Positions 1 to 8,425 of a DNA stretch of 64,000 bases are shown piece by piece. Below the pieces are notes generated by a model that was given only the letters and a program-made list of their open reading frames with translations, was not told where the DNA came from and made no database searches. The stretch comes from Pseudomonas sp. GM21 (lineage in GTDB: Bacteria > Pseudomonadota > Gammaproteobacteria > Pseudomonadales > Pseudomonadaceae). Both the position numbers and the translations under genes were made by a program. How positions within the stretch are numbered: position 1 is the first letter of the stretch; every line of letters begins with the position of its first letter. The stretch spans positions 1-64,000 of the forward strand of contig NZ_AKJS01000069.1 of NCBI RefSeq assembly GCF_000282215.1, given 5' to 3'.

Positions 1-43
1 GCTGCTACGGGGCAGGGGAGGGTTTCGATTGAAGTGCTGGCCC

Positions 44-61
44 CGGATAGTCCGTCGTCAC
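44..61. repeat. 18-bp repeat, copy 1
   Basis: The 18 bases CGGATAGTCCGTCGTCAC recur identically at 61-78 of the 19,5xx block (19561-19578), just downstream of the DUF6124 gene. Here the repeat lies beyond the 3' end of gudD and is followed by an AGAGGGG tract, as in the other copy. The 9-bp outer stem seen at the second copy is not intact here, so this may be a partial element. Confidence 0.6.
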
Positions 62-80
62 CAGAGGGGAGGTTAGTAAG

Positions 81-101
81 CCTGCCTCTGATTGAGGCAG
101 G
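81..101 (-). terminator. Hairpin downstream of gudD, possible terminator
   Basis: The 8-bp arms CCTGCCTC and GAGGCAGG enclose a 5-base loop 18 bases beyond the gudD stop codon. No clear T tract follows on the minus strand, so this may only stabilise the mRNA 3' end. Confidence 0.35.
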
Positions 102-118
102 CCATTGAAACGACGGGA

Positions 119-1474
119 TCAGCGAACCATGCACGGACGCTTGTTGTTGAACTCCCAACCCGACACCAGATACCGCATGGCGGTGGCGTCATCGCGGGCG
201 CCCAGGCCCATGGTTTTGTAGACTTCGTGGGCTTGTATCAGCGCGTCCCAGTCCAGCTCGACGCCCAGGCCCGGCTTCTTGGGTACTTCCACTAAACCGC
301 CTTTGATCTGCAATGGCTCTTTGGTCAGGCGCTGACCGTCCTGCCAGATCCAGTGGGTATCGATGGCGGTAATGTTTCCGGGGGCAGCGGCTGCGACGTG
401 AGTGAACATGGCGAGCGAAATATCGAAATGGTTGTTTGAGTGAGAGCCCCACGTCAACCCCCATTCCTTGCACATCTGAGCCACACGAACGGATCCCTGC
501 ATCGTCCAGAAATGCGGGTCCGCCAAGGGAATGTCGACGGATTGCAACTGGATCGCGTGTCCCATCTGGCGCCAGTCGGTGGCAATCATGTTGGTGGCAG
601 TGCGCAGGCCCGTGGCGCGGCGGAACTCGGCCATCACTTCGCGACCTGAATAGCCATTTTCAGCCCCGCACGGATCTTCGGCGTAGGCCAGAACGTGATG
701 CTGATCGCGGCACAGGGCCACGGCTTCCTTCAGTGACCAGGCGCCGTTTGGATCGAGGGTGATGCGTGCATCAGGGAAGCGTTCCGCCAATGCCGTGACG
801 GCGGCGATTTCGTCTTCGCCTCGAAGCACGCCGCCTTTGAGTTTGAAATCCTTGAAGCCGTAGCGGTCATAGGCGGCCTCCGCAAGCGCAACCACCGATT
901 CCGGAGTCAGTGCTTCTACGTTGCGCAGGCGGAACCATTCGTTATCGGCATCCTGTTCCGAGCGATAGCCCAGGTCAGTCTTGTTGCGGTCGCCGACGTA
1001 AAACAGGTAACCCAGCATTTCAACGGCATCGCGTTGTTGCCCTTCGCCCAGCAGTGCCGCGACAGGCACTTGCAAGTGCTGACCCAGAAGATCCAGCAAG
1101 GCTGATTCCACTGCCGTCACGGCATGCACTGCGATGCGCAGATCGAATGTTTGCAGGCCGCGACCACCCACATCGCGGTCGGCGAAGGCGTTTCTGACTT
1201 TGTTCAACAGACTTTGATAGTTGCCAATTGACTGGCCGCTCAGCAAGTCGCGGGCATCCTCCAGCGTTTTGCGGATGCCTTCACCGCCCGGCACTTCACC
1301 GACGCCGACGTGACCCGAACTGTCCGTCAGAATCAGAATATTGCGCGTGAATAACGGGCCGTGAGCACCGCTCAAATTGAGCAGCATGCTGTCATGTCCC
1401 GCCACCGGAACGACTTTCAGGTCGGTGATTACAGGTGCACCGGTGGTTGCCTGAGGATGATTCAAAGCGTCCAT
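119..1474 (-). CDS. gudD: Glucarate dehydratase
   Basis: Cytosolic enolase-superfamily enzyme of 451 aa that dehydrates D-glucarate to 5-keto-4-deoxyglucarate, the first step of glucarate catabolism. The family's catalytic pattern is visible: KLK at 211-213, metal-ligand region DPNGAW at 241-246, EDP at 266-268, TNMIATD at 294-300 and GSHSNNH at 343-349. The length matches the family (about 445-450 aa). The ATG at 1474 has AAAGGT upstream. The gene lies 32 bases after the permease gudP and is probably cotranscribed with it. The next pathway enzyme (5-dehydro-4-deoxyglucarate dehydratase) is not in the window. Galactarate activity is possible, but the motif set favours glucarate. Confidence 0.95.
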   Translation of the reverse strand: MDALNHPQATTGAPVITDLKVVPVAGHDSMLLNLSGAHGPLFTRNILILTDSSGHVGVGEVPGGEGIRKTLEDARDLLSGQSIGNYQSLLNKVRNAFADRDVGGRGLQTFDLRIAVHAVTAVESALLDLLGQHLQVPVAALLGEGQQRDAVEMLGYLFYVGDRNKTDLGYRSEQDADNEWFRLRNVEALTPESVVALAEAAYDRYGFKDFKLKGGVLRGEDEIAAVTALAERFPDARITLDPNGAWSLKEAVALCRDQHHVLAYAEDPCGAENGYSGREVMAEFRRATGLRTATNMIATDWRQMGHAIQLQSVDIPLADPHFWTMQGSVRVAQMCKEWGLTWGSHSNNHFDISLAMFTHVAAAAPGNITAIDTHWIWQDGQRLTKEPLQIKGGLVEVPKKPGLGVELDWDALIQAHEVYKTMGLGARDDATAMRYLVSGWEFNNKRPCMVR

Positions 1475-1506
1475 ACGTTCATACCTTTCTTGTAGTTGGG
1501 GGGTAA

Positions 1507-2868
1507 TTAGCCTGCGTGTTTCACGGTGGTTGCCGGGGCGGGAACGGGGCTGTCAGTCACGCCTTTGAGTTCGATACGTTTGATTTCGCCAACGATGAAC
1601 AGGTAGCTGATGGCCGCGACCAGCGCGTTGGCACCCACGAATACCAAAGCCATTTTGAAAGAGCCGGTGGCGGCAATGATGTAACCGATGATGATCGGCG
1701 TGGAGATCGAAGACAGGTTGCCAAAGGTGTTGAACAAGCCACCTGACAGGCCTGCGATTTGCTTCGGCGAGGTATCCGACACGACGGCCCAGCCCAGTGC
1801 GCCGATACCTTTGCCGAAGAACGCCAGCGCCATGAAGCACACCACCATCCAGTCAGCATCGACGTAGTTGCAGATGATCATGCTCATCGACAACAACATG
1901 CCGCACACGATGGGGGTCTTGCGTGCCACGCTCAGAGAGTTGCCGCGACGCAGCAACGTGTCCGAAATCACGCCACCCAGGACACCGCCCAGAAAGCCGC
2001 AGATGGCCGGTAGCGACGCAATAAACCCGGCCTTCAGAATGGTCATGCCGCGTTCTTGTACGAGATAAACCGGGAACCATGTGAGGAAGAAGTAGGTAAG
2101 GGCGTTGATGCAGAACTGACCGATGTAGATACCCATCATCATGCGGTTGGTCAGAAGCTGACGGATGTAATCCCACTTGGGGCCACTGTCCTTTTTCGCT
2201 TTCGAATCTTCCAGGTCGACCAGTCCGCCGTTGTCGGCGATGTACTTGAGCTCGGCGGCGTTGACCTTCGGGTGGTCCTTTGGCCCGTAGATCACCTTCA
2301 GCCATATCAGCGAGAACACGATGCCCAAGGCGCCCATGACGATGAACACGTGCTGCCAACCGAATGTATAGACGATCCAACCCATTAACGGTGCGAACAG
2401 TGCGGTCGCAAAGTATTGCGCCGAGTTGAAGATGGCTGACGCGGTCCCGCGTTCCTTGGTCGGAAACCACGTGGCAACGATCCGTGCGTTGCCCGGGAAC
2501 GAAGGCGCTTCCGCCAGACCGACCATGAAGCGCAGCAGAAACAGCAACACCACGGCGGTGGAGATCCCGAACTCACCGATATAACCCTGCAGCAGGGTGA
2601 ACAGTGACCAGGTGAAAATACTCCCGGCGTAGACTTTCTTTGAACCGAAGCGATCAAGGAGCCAGCCGCCCGGGATCTGGCCCAGAACATAAGCCCAACC
2701 AAACGCTGAAAAGATGTAGCCAAGGGTCACGGCGTCCAGCCCCAAGTCTTTTTGAATACTGGAGCCTGCAATGGAGATGGTTGCGCGGTCGGCATAGTTG
2801 ATCGTCGTCACCAGGAACAGCATGAGCAGGATCAAATAGCGGACGCGGGTTTGCTTGGGTTCTTGCAT
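1507..2868 (-). CDS. gudP: MFS glucarate/galactarate permease
   Basis: Inner-membrane major facilitator of about 453 aa with 12 predicted hydrophobic segments, of the anion:cation symporter (ACS) subfamily that includes E. coli GudP/GarP. The N-terminus carries the family sequence [15 protein letters not shown], and [10 protein letters not shown] fits the loop-2 motif of MFS proteins. The ATG at 2868 is preferred to the upstream GTG at 2883 because GGGAG sits at the right distance before it. It is the first gene of the gudP-gudD pair, and the two operators at 2957-2988 lie directly upstream, so induction by the sugar acid through the adjacent LacI-type regulator is likely (inference). Confidence 0.9.
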   Translation of the reverse strand: MQEPKQTRVRYLILLMLFLVTTINYADRATISIAGSSIQKDLGLDAVTLGYIFSAFGWAYVLGQIPGGWLLDRFGSKKVYAGSIFTWSLFTLLQGYIGEFGISTAVVLLFLLRFMVGLAEAPSFPGNARIVATWFPTKERGTASAIFNSAQYFATALFAPLMGWIVYTFGWQHVFIVMGALGIVFSLIWLKVIYGPKDHPKVNAAELKYIADNGGLVDLEDSKAKKDSGPKWDYIRQLLTNRMMMGIYIGQFCINALTYFFLTWFPVYLVQERGMTILKAGFIASLPAICGFLGGVLGGVISDTLLRRGNSLSVARKTPIVCGMLLSMSMIICNYVDADWMVVCFMALAFFGKGIGALGWAVVSDTSPKQIAGLSGGLFNTFGNLSSISTPIIIGYIIAATGSFKMALVFVGANALVAAISYLFIVGEIKRIELKGVTDSPVPAPATTVKHAG

Positions 2869-2943
2869 GGTTGACGCTCCCACGAATTATTTTTGTGCGG
2901 GTAGACCGGTCAGGTCGACGATATCCGTCATGTGTCGTTGTAG

Positions 2944-2956
2944 GTTGTCGTACAAC
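2944..2956. promoter_or_regulatory. 13-bp palindrome, copy 1
   Basis: GTTGTCGTACAAC is an inverted repeat (GTTGT/ACAAC) upstream of gudP. An identical 13-mer occurs at 24926-24938 upstream of a DMT transporter gene. The TTGTnnnACAA form resembles operators of GntR/FadR-type regulators, but no such regulator is encoded in the window. Confidence 0.45.
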
Positions 2957-2988
2957 GATAGCGCTATCATTAAACAGATAGCGCTATC
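2957..2988. promoter_or_regulatory. Tandem LacI-type operators upstream of gudP
   Basis: Two identical perfect 12-bp palindromes GATAGCGCTATC lie at 2957-2968 and 2977-2988, exactly 20 bp apart centre to centre. A perfect palindrome with a central CG step is the usual form of LacI/GalR-family operators, and a LacI-family gene begins transcription just upstream. The two-turn spacing suggests cooperative binding of dimers on one helix face. Confidence 0.8.
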
Positions 2989-3025
2989 ATTTCAAGCGCC
3001 ATTTGGCGGGATTTTCAAAATTGAA

Positions 3026-4066
3026 TCAGGTGCTGGCGCGTTCGATCAGCTCGAAGCCGGTATCCATCTGGTTTACGGAGGAATCACCATCGCCGGAAAA
3101 TCTTCTGAGCAGCGCTTCGGCCACTTCGCGGCCCATTGTCGCGGCATTGACGCTGACGGTGGACAGGGCGGGGTGGGCGAATTTGGCATTGGTAATGTCG
3201 CCAAATCCGAGCACGGCGATGTCTTGAGGGACGCGCAAGCCTTGGCTGGCGGCTTCCGCAAGCACGCCGAAGGCTAGCGTATCGGAACTGCAGAAGATCA
3301 GTTCGGGAGGGGATGCGCGCAGCTGAAGTCGTTTCAAGCCTTCTCTGCCGACTTCCCATGTCGCAGGCAGCGGCAGGATTTCTACCGGCACGTCGTGCAG
3401 GTCATGCTGCTTGAGCCGTTCGATCAGGCCATTGCAGCGTCGAATAGCTCGTGGGTCATCCACTGAGATAACCGAGAATCGTCGGTAGCCCTTCGCAAAA
3501 AAGTGATCAGCGACGAGCGCACCGACTTTTTCATGAGAAAAACCGACTTGTATATCCAGCGCTGTATCACTGAGATCCCAGGCTTCAACCACCGGAATAC
3601 CGGCTGACGCAAGCCGGTTTCTACTGGCTTCAGTGTGGAGGGTGCCCGTCAGAACGATACCGTCCGGACGTCGGCCCAGAATGGCTTCCAGCAAGACTTC
3701 TTCTTTTTCAGGGGAATACCCGGTCGGGCCCAGGAGCGATTGATAACCTGCCTCGGTCAGCCGATCCATGATGGCTTGTACCGCGCCGGCAAATATGGAG
3801 GTGCCAATGGTGGGAAGCAGAATGGCAACCAGTCGGCTTTTGCTAGAGGCGAGGCTACCGGCCAATAGATTGGGCACATAGCCCATCTCACGCACCGTTT
3901 CCAAAACGTGTTGCCTGGTGGCATCACTCACCAGCTCCGGGCGGTGCAAGGCGCGCGAAACTGTAATAGGTGAAACACCTGCTTTGAGAGCCACGTCAGC
4001 CACGGTGAGCGGAGATTCAGAGTTGCCATTGGCGGCGGCAATCTCACGTTTCGACTTTTTGGCCAC
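3026..4066 (-). CDS. LacI/GalR-family transcriptional regulator
   Basis: A 346-aa DNA-binding repressor with the LacI helix-turn-helix near the N-terminus (LTVADVALKAGVSPITVSRAL, about residues 19-39). It is followed by the hinge region with PNLLAGSLAS and a periplasmic-binding-protein-like effector domain. It resembles the GntR (gluconate) branch of the family. The start is a GTG at 4066 with no strong Shine-Dalgarno. It is encoded upstream of and in the same direction as gudP-gudD, with the tandem operators in the 140-base gap between them. The likely role is control of glucarate use and possibly its own readthrough. The effector is unknown from sequence. Confidence 0.88.
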   Translation of the reverse strand: MAKKSKREIAAANGNSESPLTVADVALKAGVSPITVSRALHRPELVSDATRQHVLETVREMGYVPNLLAGSLASSKSRLVAILLPTIGTSIFAGAVQAIMDRLTEAGYQSLLGPTGYSPEKEEVLLEAILGRRPDGIVLTGTLHTEASRNRLASAGIPVVEAWDLSDTALDIQVGFSHEKVGALVADHFFAKGYRRFSVISVDDPRAIRRCNGLIERLKQHDLHDVPVEILPLPATWEVGREGLKRLQLRASPPELIFCSSDTLAFGVLAEAASQGLRVPQDIAVLGFGDITNAKFAHPALSTVSVNAATMGREVAEALLRRFSGDGDSSVNQMDTGFELIERAST

Positions 4067-4470
4067 AAAGCACCCGGCAATTCAACGAAGTAAGAACAGT
4101 AGCGGATGTTAGCGGGCTTTTCGCGGCCATACCATGAGGGACGCCTGGTTTTGGGTGCAAAGTCAGGTGTCCAGAATGGCCGATGTGGCCGATAGCTGGC
4201 TCCCCAAAAGCTCGCCTGCGCAGCCTTCAGAAGTAACAAAATAACTCACGGATATTTACCTGTAGAGTGGATCCTTATAAGATGAAAATCGACATGCTCC
4301 TCTCCATCAGGCTTTGAGTTGACTATGCTTGTGGCTATTCAGCGTATGAAAAAGAATCTTGGCCGATTAGGGTTATAATCATGCGAAACCAAATGCGAAG
4401 CTATAAGCGACGACTCGATGCAAGCTCAATTAACGCTGCATCTAATTATAATACGTTGAGTGTCTAAACG
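4067..4470. other. 404-bp intergenic region, AT-rich on its right side
   Basis: This gap separates the divergent LacI-type regulator and glycosyltransferase genes. Composition shifts from GC-rich to AT-rich around 4230 and stays so through 6170. I see no gene, repeat or strong hairpin. Both promoters probably lie here. Confidence 0.5.
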
Positions 4471-5277
4471 ATGAGTAGCGCTAATTTATCGGCTGATAAC
4501 TCTAATGCATTTAGCATAGTTATAGTAAATTACAAAACACCAGAAATCACCAAGATATGTTTGGACTTGCTGCGCCAACATCTGGGTGATAGCGTCCCGA
4601 TATGGGTAGTTGATAACTATTCTGCCGATGAAAGCACTGAGTATTTGAAGTCGCTTGACTGGATTAATTTAATCGAACGCTCAATCACTGAGCCAGAGGC
4701 AGGTCATATCGCGCATGGCAAAGCACTTGATCTGGTTTTGGAGCGAGTTGAAACTGATTATTTATTCCTCTTGCATACAGATACATTTGTGTTCGATAAA
4801 AATGTTTTCCCAATGATGCTGAATAAGTGCGTTAATAATAAAAAGGTCGTAGCCGTCGGTTGTGTGGAACAATTAAATCGTGGAGCCACGCGAACGCTTT
4901 GGCGTTTTAGCTCGCGACTATTCAAGCACCATTTCAGACGGCTGAAAATTTCTATAGGGTTACGCTCCAGAGAACCAAAACCCTACAGAGAAGTGTACTT
5001 GAAGAGTTTCTGTACGTTGTGGAACTGCAAACTTATAAAACAGCACGGCCTGCATTTTTCGATGGACGATCGTGTTCCTGGTTATACCCTTCAAGACCGC
5101 ATGACCGAGCTTGGCTATGCTGTTGAAATGTTATCGCCGCGTAAAATTTTCAGCTATCTGGATCATATTCAGTCTGGTACTGTCGCAGCGGCCGGGGGCT
5201 ATGAATCGACTCATAGGCGAACCAAAATGTACAATAATATTCTTAAGCGTTTGAACAAGGAAACCGGCAAAGCATGA
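4471..5277 (+). CDS. Family 2 glycosyltransferase
   Basis: A 268-aa protein with the GT-A fold signature: N-terminal SIVIVNYKTPE (about residues 15-25), VVDNYSADES (about 47-56) and the DxD-like HTDTF at about 102-106. These are nucleotide-sugar and metal binding features of GT2 enzymes. There is no signal peptide or membrane segment, so it is cytosolic. The acceptor cannot be told; rhamnosyl- or other sugar transfer to LPS, a polysaccharide or a protein is possible. The gene is clearly AT-richer than its neighbours and is followed after 85 bases by a 2OG-Fe(II) oxygenase, which suggests a co-inherited pair gained by transfer. Confidence 0.8.
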   Translation: MSSANLSADNSNAFSIVIVNYKTPEITKICLDLLRQHLGDSVPIWVVDNYSADESTEYLKSLDWINLIERSITEPEAGHIAHGKALDLVLERVETDYLFLLHTDTFVFDKNVFPMMLNKCVNNKKVVAVGCVEQLNRGATRTLWRFSSRLFKHHFRRLKISIGLRSREPKPYREVYLKSFCTLWNCKLIKQHGLHFSMDDRVPGYTLQDRMTELGYAVEMLSPRKIFSYLDHIQSGTVAAAGGYESTHRRTKMYNNILKRLNKETGKA

Positions 5278-5362
5278 GTCAATCAGGCGTGCGCGAGCAG
5301 TGCGGTTGACTCTGTTTTAATTCATTCAACAGGTTTTTTTGTATTAAGTTACTGGAGCGGTA

Positions 5363-6166
5363 ATGGCACCCATCACTCAAACACTACCCATCACCCTCTC
5401 ATCGGGGCTTGATTTCGACCAAAACGCCGCCAGCGCCTTTGGTCATTCATTGGCCAGCCACTATATTCAGGCTACGCCATTTCCGCACATCGTTATCGAT
5501 AACTTTTTGCACGAAGACCTGATTGCAAGTATATGCTCGAACTTTCCTGTCGAGCCAACCAACAACGAAATGCTCTACGAGCGCGGCTATAAAGGTCAGC
5601 TAAAACGTCAAATAAGTCCCAATGAATGCAGCCCTTTTCTCAAGACCGTTTTTAACGCGTTTAACTCCGCGCCCATGTTGCAGTTTCTTGAAAAGCTCAC
5701 AGGCATCGAAGGTTTGATACCCGATCCCTACTTTAGCGGTGGCGGGCTGCACGAAACCAGGAGTGGTGGTTTCCTTGGGGTGCACTCGGATTTCAGGCTC
5801 AACAAAAAGCTTAATGTTGAGCGTAGACTGAATATCATCATTTATCTGAATGAAAACTGGCAAGAGGAATACGGCGGTCATCTGGAACTTTGGGATGTCA
5901 ATATGAAGACCTGCCTTAAGAAAGTTCTACCGATTTACAATCGCTGCGTCATCTTCAATACAGACAAAGACAGCAATCATGGGCACCCAGAGCCTTTGAC
6001 GACTCCAGAGCACATCACGCGCAGGTCTATAGCGCTTTATTACTACACCGCGGGAACCATGGCGATCGATCCCGCACAAAGAAACAAGACCCACTACAAG
6101 CCAAGACCCAAAGATCGTTTAAGCCTCAAGTACTACGTGAATAAACTCATCAAGAAGAAAAACTAA
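5363..6166 (+). CDS. 2OG-Fe(II) oxygenase (prolyl 4-hydroxylase-like)
   Basis: A 267-aa cytosolic protein with the double-stranded beta-helix dioxygenase pattern: HSD at 141-143 (iron ligands), a distal histidine in NHGHPE (His206 or His208) and an arginine pair RRS at 220-222 that would bind the 2-oxoglutarate carboxylate. YLNENWQEEYGGHLELW is typical of prolyl-4-hydroxylase-alpha-like bacterial proteins. Start ATG at 5363 follows GGAG. The substrate is unknown; modification of a glycan or a glycosylated protein together with the upstream transferase is an inference from adjacency. Composition is AT-rich like the upstream gene. Confidence 0.8.
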   Translation: MAPITQTLPITLSSGLDFDQNAASAFGHSLASHYIQATPFPHIVIDNFLHEDLIASICSNFPVEPTNNEMLYERGYKGQLKRQISPNECSPFLKTVFNAFNSAPMLQFLEKLTGIEGLIPDPYFSGGGLHETRSGGFLGVHSDFRLNKKLNVERRLNIIIYLNENWQEEYGGHLELWDVNMKTCLKKVLPIYNRCVIFNTDKDSNHGHPEPLTTPEHITRRSIALYYYTAGTMAIDPAQRNKTHYKPRPKDRLSLKYYVNKLIKKKN

Positions 6167-6208
6167 GCTACGAAACGCCCGTTGAACGATTTAGCCAATC
6201 GATGAGGG

Positions 6209-7696
6209 TCAGCGCAACGCGCTGGCTCTTCTTTCCACTACCTTGAAACTCAAGCGTACGGATGTTCCCTGTTGTTCATGGTGGGTCAGGCTGGCTTCTC
6301 CACCAAAACTTTCCATGATCTGTTTCACCATAATCAGCCCTATACCCAGCTTGCCTTGCTTGGTGGTGTAGAAGGTTTTGAACGCCATCATTTCTTGTTG
6401 CCGTAACGTTCCATTGCCGGTGTCACCAATGATGAGATGCAGCCATTGATGGGGTTCATCCACATTGGCCTGGATGGTTAATTTCCCCCCTCCGTGCATA
6501 GCCTCTATAGCATTGGCAATGACGCTATTCAGAATTTGAGAAAGCAAAAGTGGATTACTGATGATCCGCAGGGTGGGCTCATTCTTGAACTCGAGCTGGA
6601 TTCTTGACTGAGCCAATTGCGCGTTGAAGCCGGCCAGCGTGGCCTGGACCACAATCATGGGGTCCACCAGTTCTGCCTCTCCACGAATAGGTCGCAAGCA
6701 CAGCAGCAATTCGTGCACCCACTGCGACATCCGATCCACTTGGCCGACAATGTCGTCGATATTCTTCCTGGCAGGTTGGCCGTCCATGTCGCTCGCCAAT
6801 TCTGCGCTGGAGCGGATGCAGGCAAGTGGATTGCGCAGACTATGAGCGACCGCTGTGGACATTTCGACCAGGCCCATATAGGTCTTGTTGGCGACGAGCT
6901 GGGCTTCCTGTGATGCCAGCTGAATCGATGCCCGTCGAACAATCCAATACAGCCCGAAGTAAAGGAGCAGCCCGCCGGCCGCCGTAGTCAGCCAGATTAT
7001 CCAGTGGCCACGATTGAGCCGCTCGATCAGATCGGCCGGCTCCTTGTAAATTTCCACGACTGCCAGCGTATTCCCCAGATCATCTACCAGGGGGATGTAG
7101 CTCTCGATGAAGAACATTTTGGGAGCGAGCAAAAATTGCTGTTCAGGACGGAGTTCATCGGCGTTGCTGTATTTGGTGGAAACCCGGTCTTTGGAGCTGA
7201 ATGCCGCTTCAAGGGGTTTGTCGTTCAGAAATTTTTGTCCAATAAGCTGCGGATTGGTCGACCACATCACTGTCCGAAGAGGGGAGTAGATGCTGATCAG
7301 GAGCGAGTCCGGCAGGTGCGAAAGGTGGTCGAGGAACTCGGAGCGGGCACGTTGCCTGTTCTGCGACATTTCTTCCGACAGCATCCCATAATGGGTGGCT
7401 GCCAAAACGTCGCCCATGCGCATTCCGGCTAAGCCGTGGTGACGTATCTCACCCAGGGCGATGGTCTGGATAAATTGCGCTGACAGCAGGGCGTCGCGCT
7501 CCAGGCTTTCGATAACCAGGAAACGGGTCGTCACCGAACCCAGTCCAATGGCTATCACGCTGATCAGGATGAAGCTGATGATCGAAAACCATCGCAAGAG
7601 GTTGGGTGGGTTGGTCGGCGCAATCGGGTCGGCCGCCCCACGATCCAAGCGTCTGAAAATAGCTGAAGCTGGCTGAATGGAGCGTGTCCTGTGCAT
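6209..7696 (-). CDS. Sensor histidine kinase, orphan
   Basis: A 495-aa inner-membrane kinase. Membrane segments are at about 35-58 and 232-253, and the ~170-residue periplasmic region between them resembles a single Cache/PAS-like sensor. The phosphoacceptor is His285 in AVAHSLRNP, the N-box is NAIEAM (about 395-400), the G1 box is GDTGNG (424-429) and the G2-like box is GKLGIGL (about 448-454). HSLRNP and the compact HATPase domain place it near the NtrB/DctB-type kinases. No response regulator gene adjoins it, so its partner is elsewhere. It lies upstream of and divergent to the porin cluster; whether it controls that cluster is unknown. Confidence 0.85.
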   Translation of the reverse strand: MHRTRSIQPASAIFRRLDRGAADPIAPTNPPNLLRWFSIISFILISVIAIGLGSVTTRFLVIESLERDALLSAQFIQTIALGEIRHHGLAGMRMGDVLAATHYGMLSEEMSQNRQRARSEFLDHLSHLPDSLLISIYSPLRTVMWSTNPQLIGQKFLNDKPLEAAFSSKDRVSTKYSNADELRPEQQFLLAPKMFFIESYIPLVDDLGNTLAVVEIYKEPADLIERLNRGHWIIWLTTAAGGLLLYFGLYWIVRRASIQLASQEAQLVANKTYMGLVEMSTAVAHSLRNPLACIRSSAELASDMDGQPARKNIDDIVGQVDRMSQWVHELLLCLRPIRGEAELVDPMIVVQATLAGFNAQLAQSRIQLEFKNEPTLRIISNPLLLSQILNSVIANAIEAMHGGGKLTIQANVDEPHQWLHLIIGDTGNGTLRQQEMMAFKTFYTTKQGKLGIGLIMVKQIMESFGGEASLTHHEQQGTSVRLSFKVVERRASALR

Positions 7697-8228
7697 GCGG
7701 CTTATCCCGGTTGTGCTGCTCGAACCACTTGATGAGTTCTCGATGAATACCCAGCATTCTCTGTGCCAGCCAACCCGTCATCGTTCTGTTTAGTGCCTGC
7801 GACGGAGCAAATGGACTTTTCAGGCATGCGTCAGCCCGAAAGAAAACGCATGGCTGGGGAACTTCAGCCAACTTTGGGGGCAATCCCCCTGTGAAGGGGC
7901 CTGTCAGGACACGACCTGCTGTTATGGCCCGGCGTTGCTGGGCTTGGGTAGTGCCCGGTTTTTTGGTTCGCCGCAGGCCTTCAAACGCATGAACCATGCA
8001 CTGGCTTTTTTGCTGCTCGTGTCTGCCTGGCTGACTGTACGGGTGTAGGTCGAACAATTCCTGTCGATGCGCACCTCGTTCCACTTCTGAGTCGACTAAG
8101 GGAAAACTTTAGCCGGGTTGAAGATTTCCCCCCCGCAGATGCTGTTCGTCTCAATACCGGCGCGGCGTCTACTCAATTACCTTGCGTAGACAAGCGGCGA
8201 GGCGTGGTCGCGGACTGTTCCATTGAGT
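7697..8228. other. Intergenic region upstream of the porin leader
   Basis: About 530 bases lie between the kinase start and the duplicated leader at 8229. Open frames here have no good start or family resemblance. I see no repeat or terminator. It probably holds the divergent promoters. Confidence 0.45.
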
Positions 8229-8249
8229 TCGCCTGGCGTTTTGCCCCAT

Positions 8250-8257
8250 AACAAAAA
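8250..8257 (+). promoter_or_regulatory. Candidate Hfq/Crc site in porin leader
   Basis: AACAAAAA matches AANAANAA and runs into the AGAGG ribosome-binding site of the small ORF at 8269. Motifs at this place are typical targets of Hfq/Crc translational repression in pseudomonads. Confidence 0.5.
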
Positions 8258-8268
8258 GAGGCCTTGCT

Positions 8269-8373
8269 ATGTTCATACCCAACATCCAATACATCTCACT
8301 CGCAATCCACCTGAGTGTGGCTAATAGCTGCACGGCAACTTCCCGCTGTCGGCGTTTTTTGTGCCTGGTTTGA
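8269..8373 (+). CDS. Small leader ORF A upstream of the porin gene
   Basis: A 34-aa frame with AGAGG seven bases before its ATG, ending 52 bases before the porin start. It lies in a leader that is repeated before the MFS gene (9696-9855). Aligned without gaps to small ORF B, the first 26 residues share M..P...YIS.AI.L..A.SC.A.S, and both keep the ribosome-binding site and ATG. That conservation suggests the frame, or at least its translation start, is selected. It could be a leader peptide linking translation or Hfq/Crc control to the porin. It has no clear signal peptide and I recognise no family. It may also be a non-coding duplicate. Confidence 0.45.
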   Translation: MFIPNIQYISLAIHLSVANSCTATSRCRRFLCLV

Positions 8374-8425
8374 TTCTGCTCTTATAAAAACAGTGCCCAA
8401 GCACATCAAGATGTGGAGATGTCAG

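Noticed and set aside
7449..8084. Open frame overlapping the sensor-kinase start
   Set aside because: Half of it lies inside the kinase gene in another frame, and the upstream half shows no family or ribosome-binding site.
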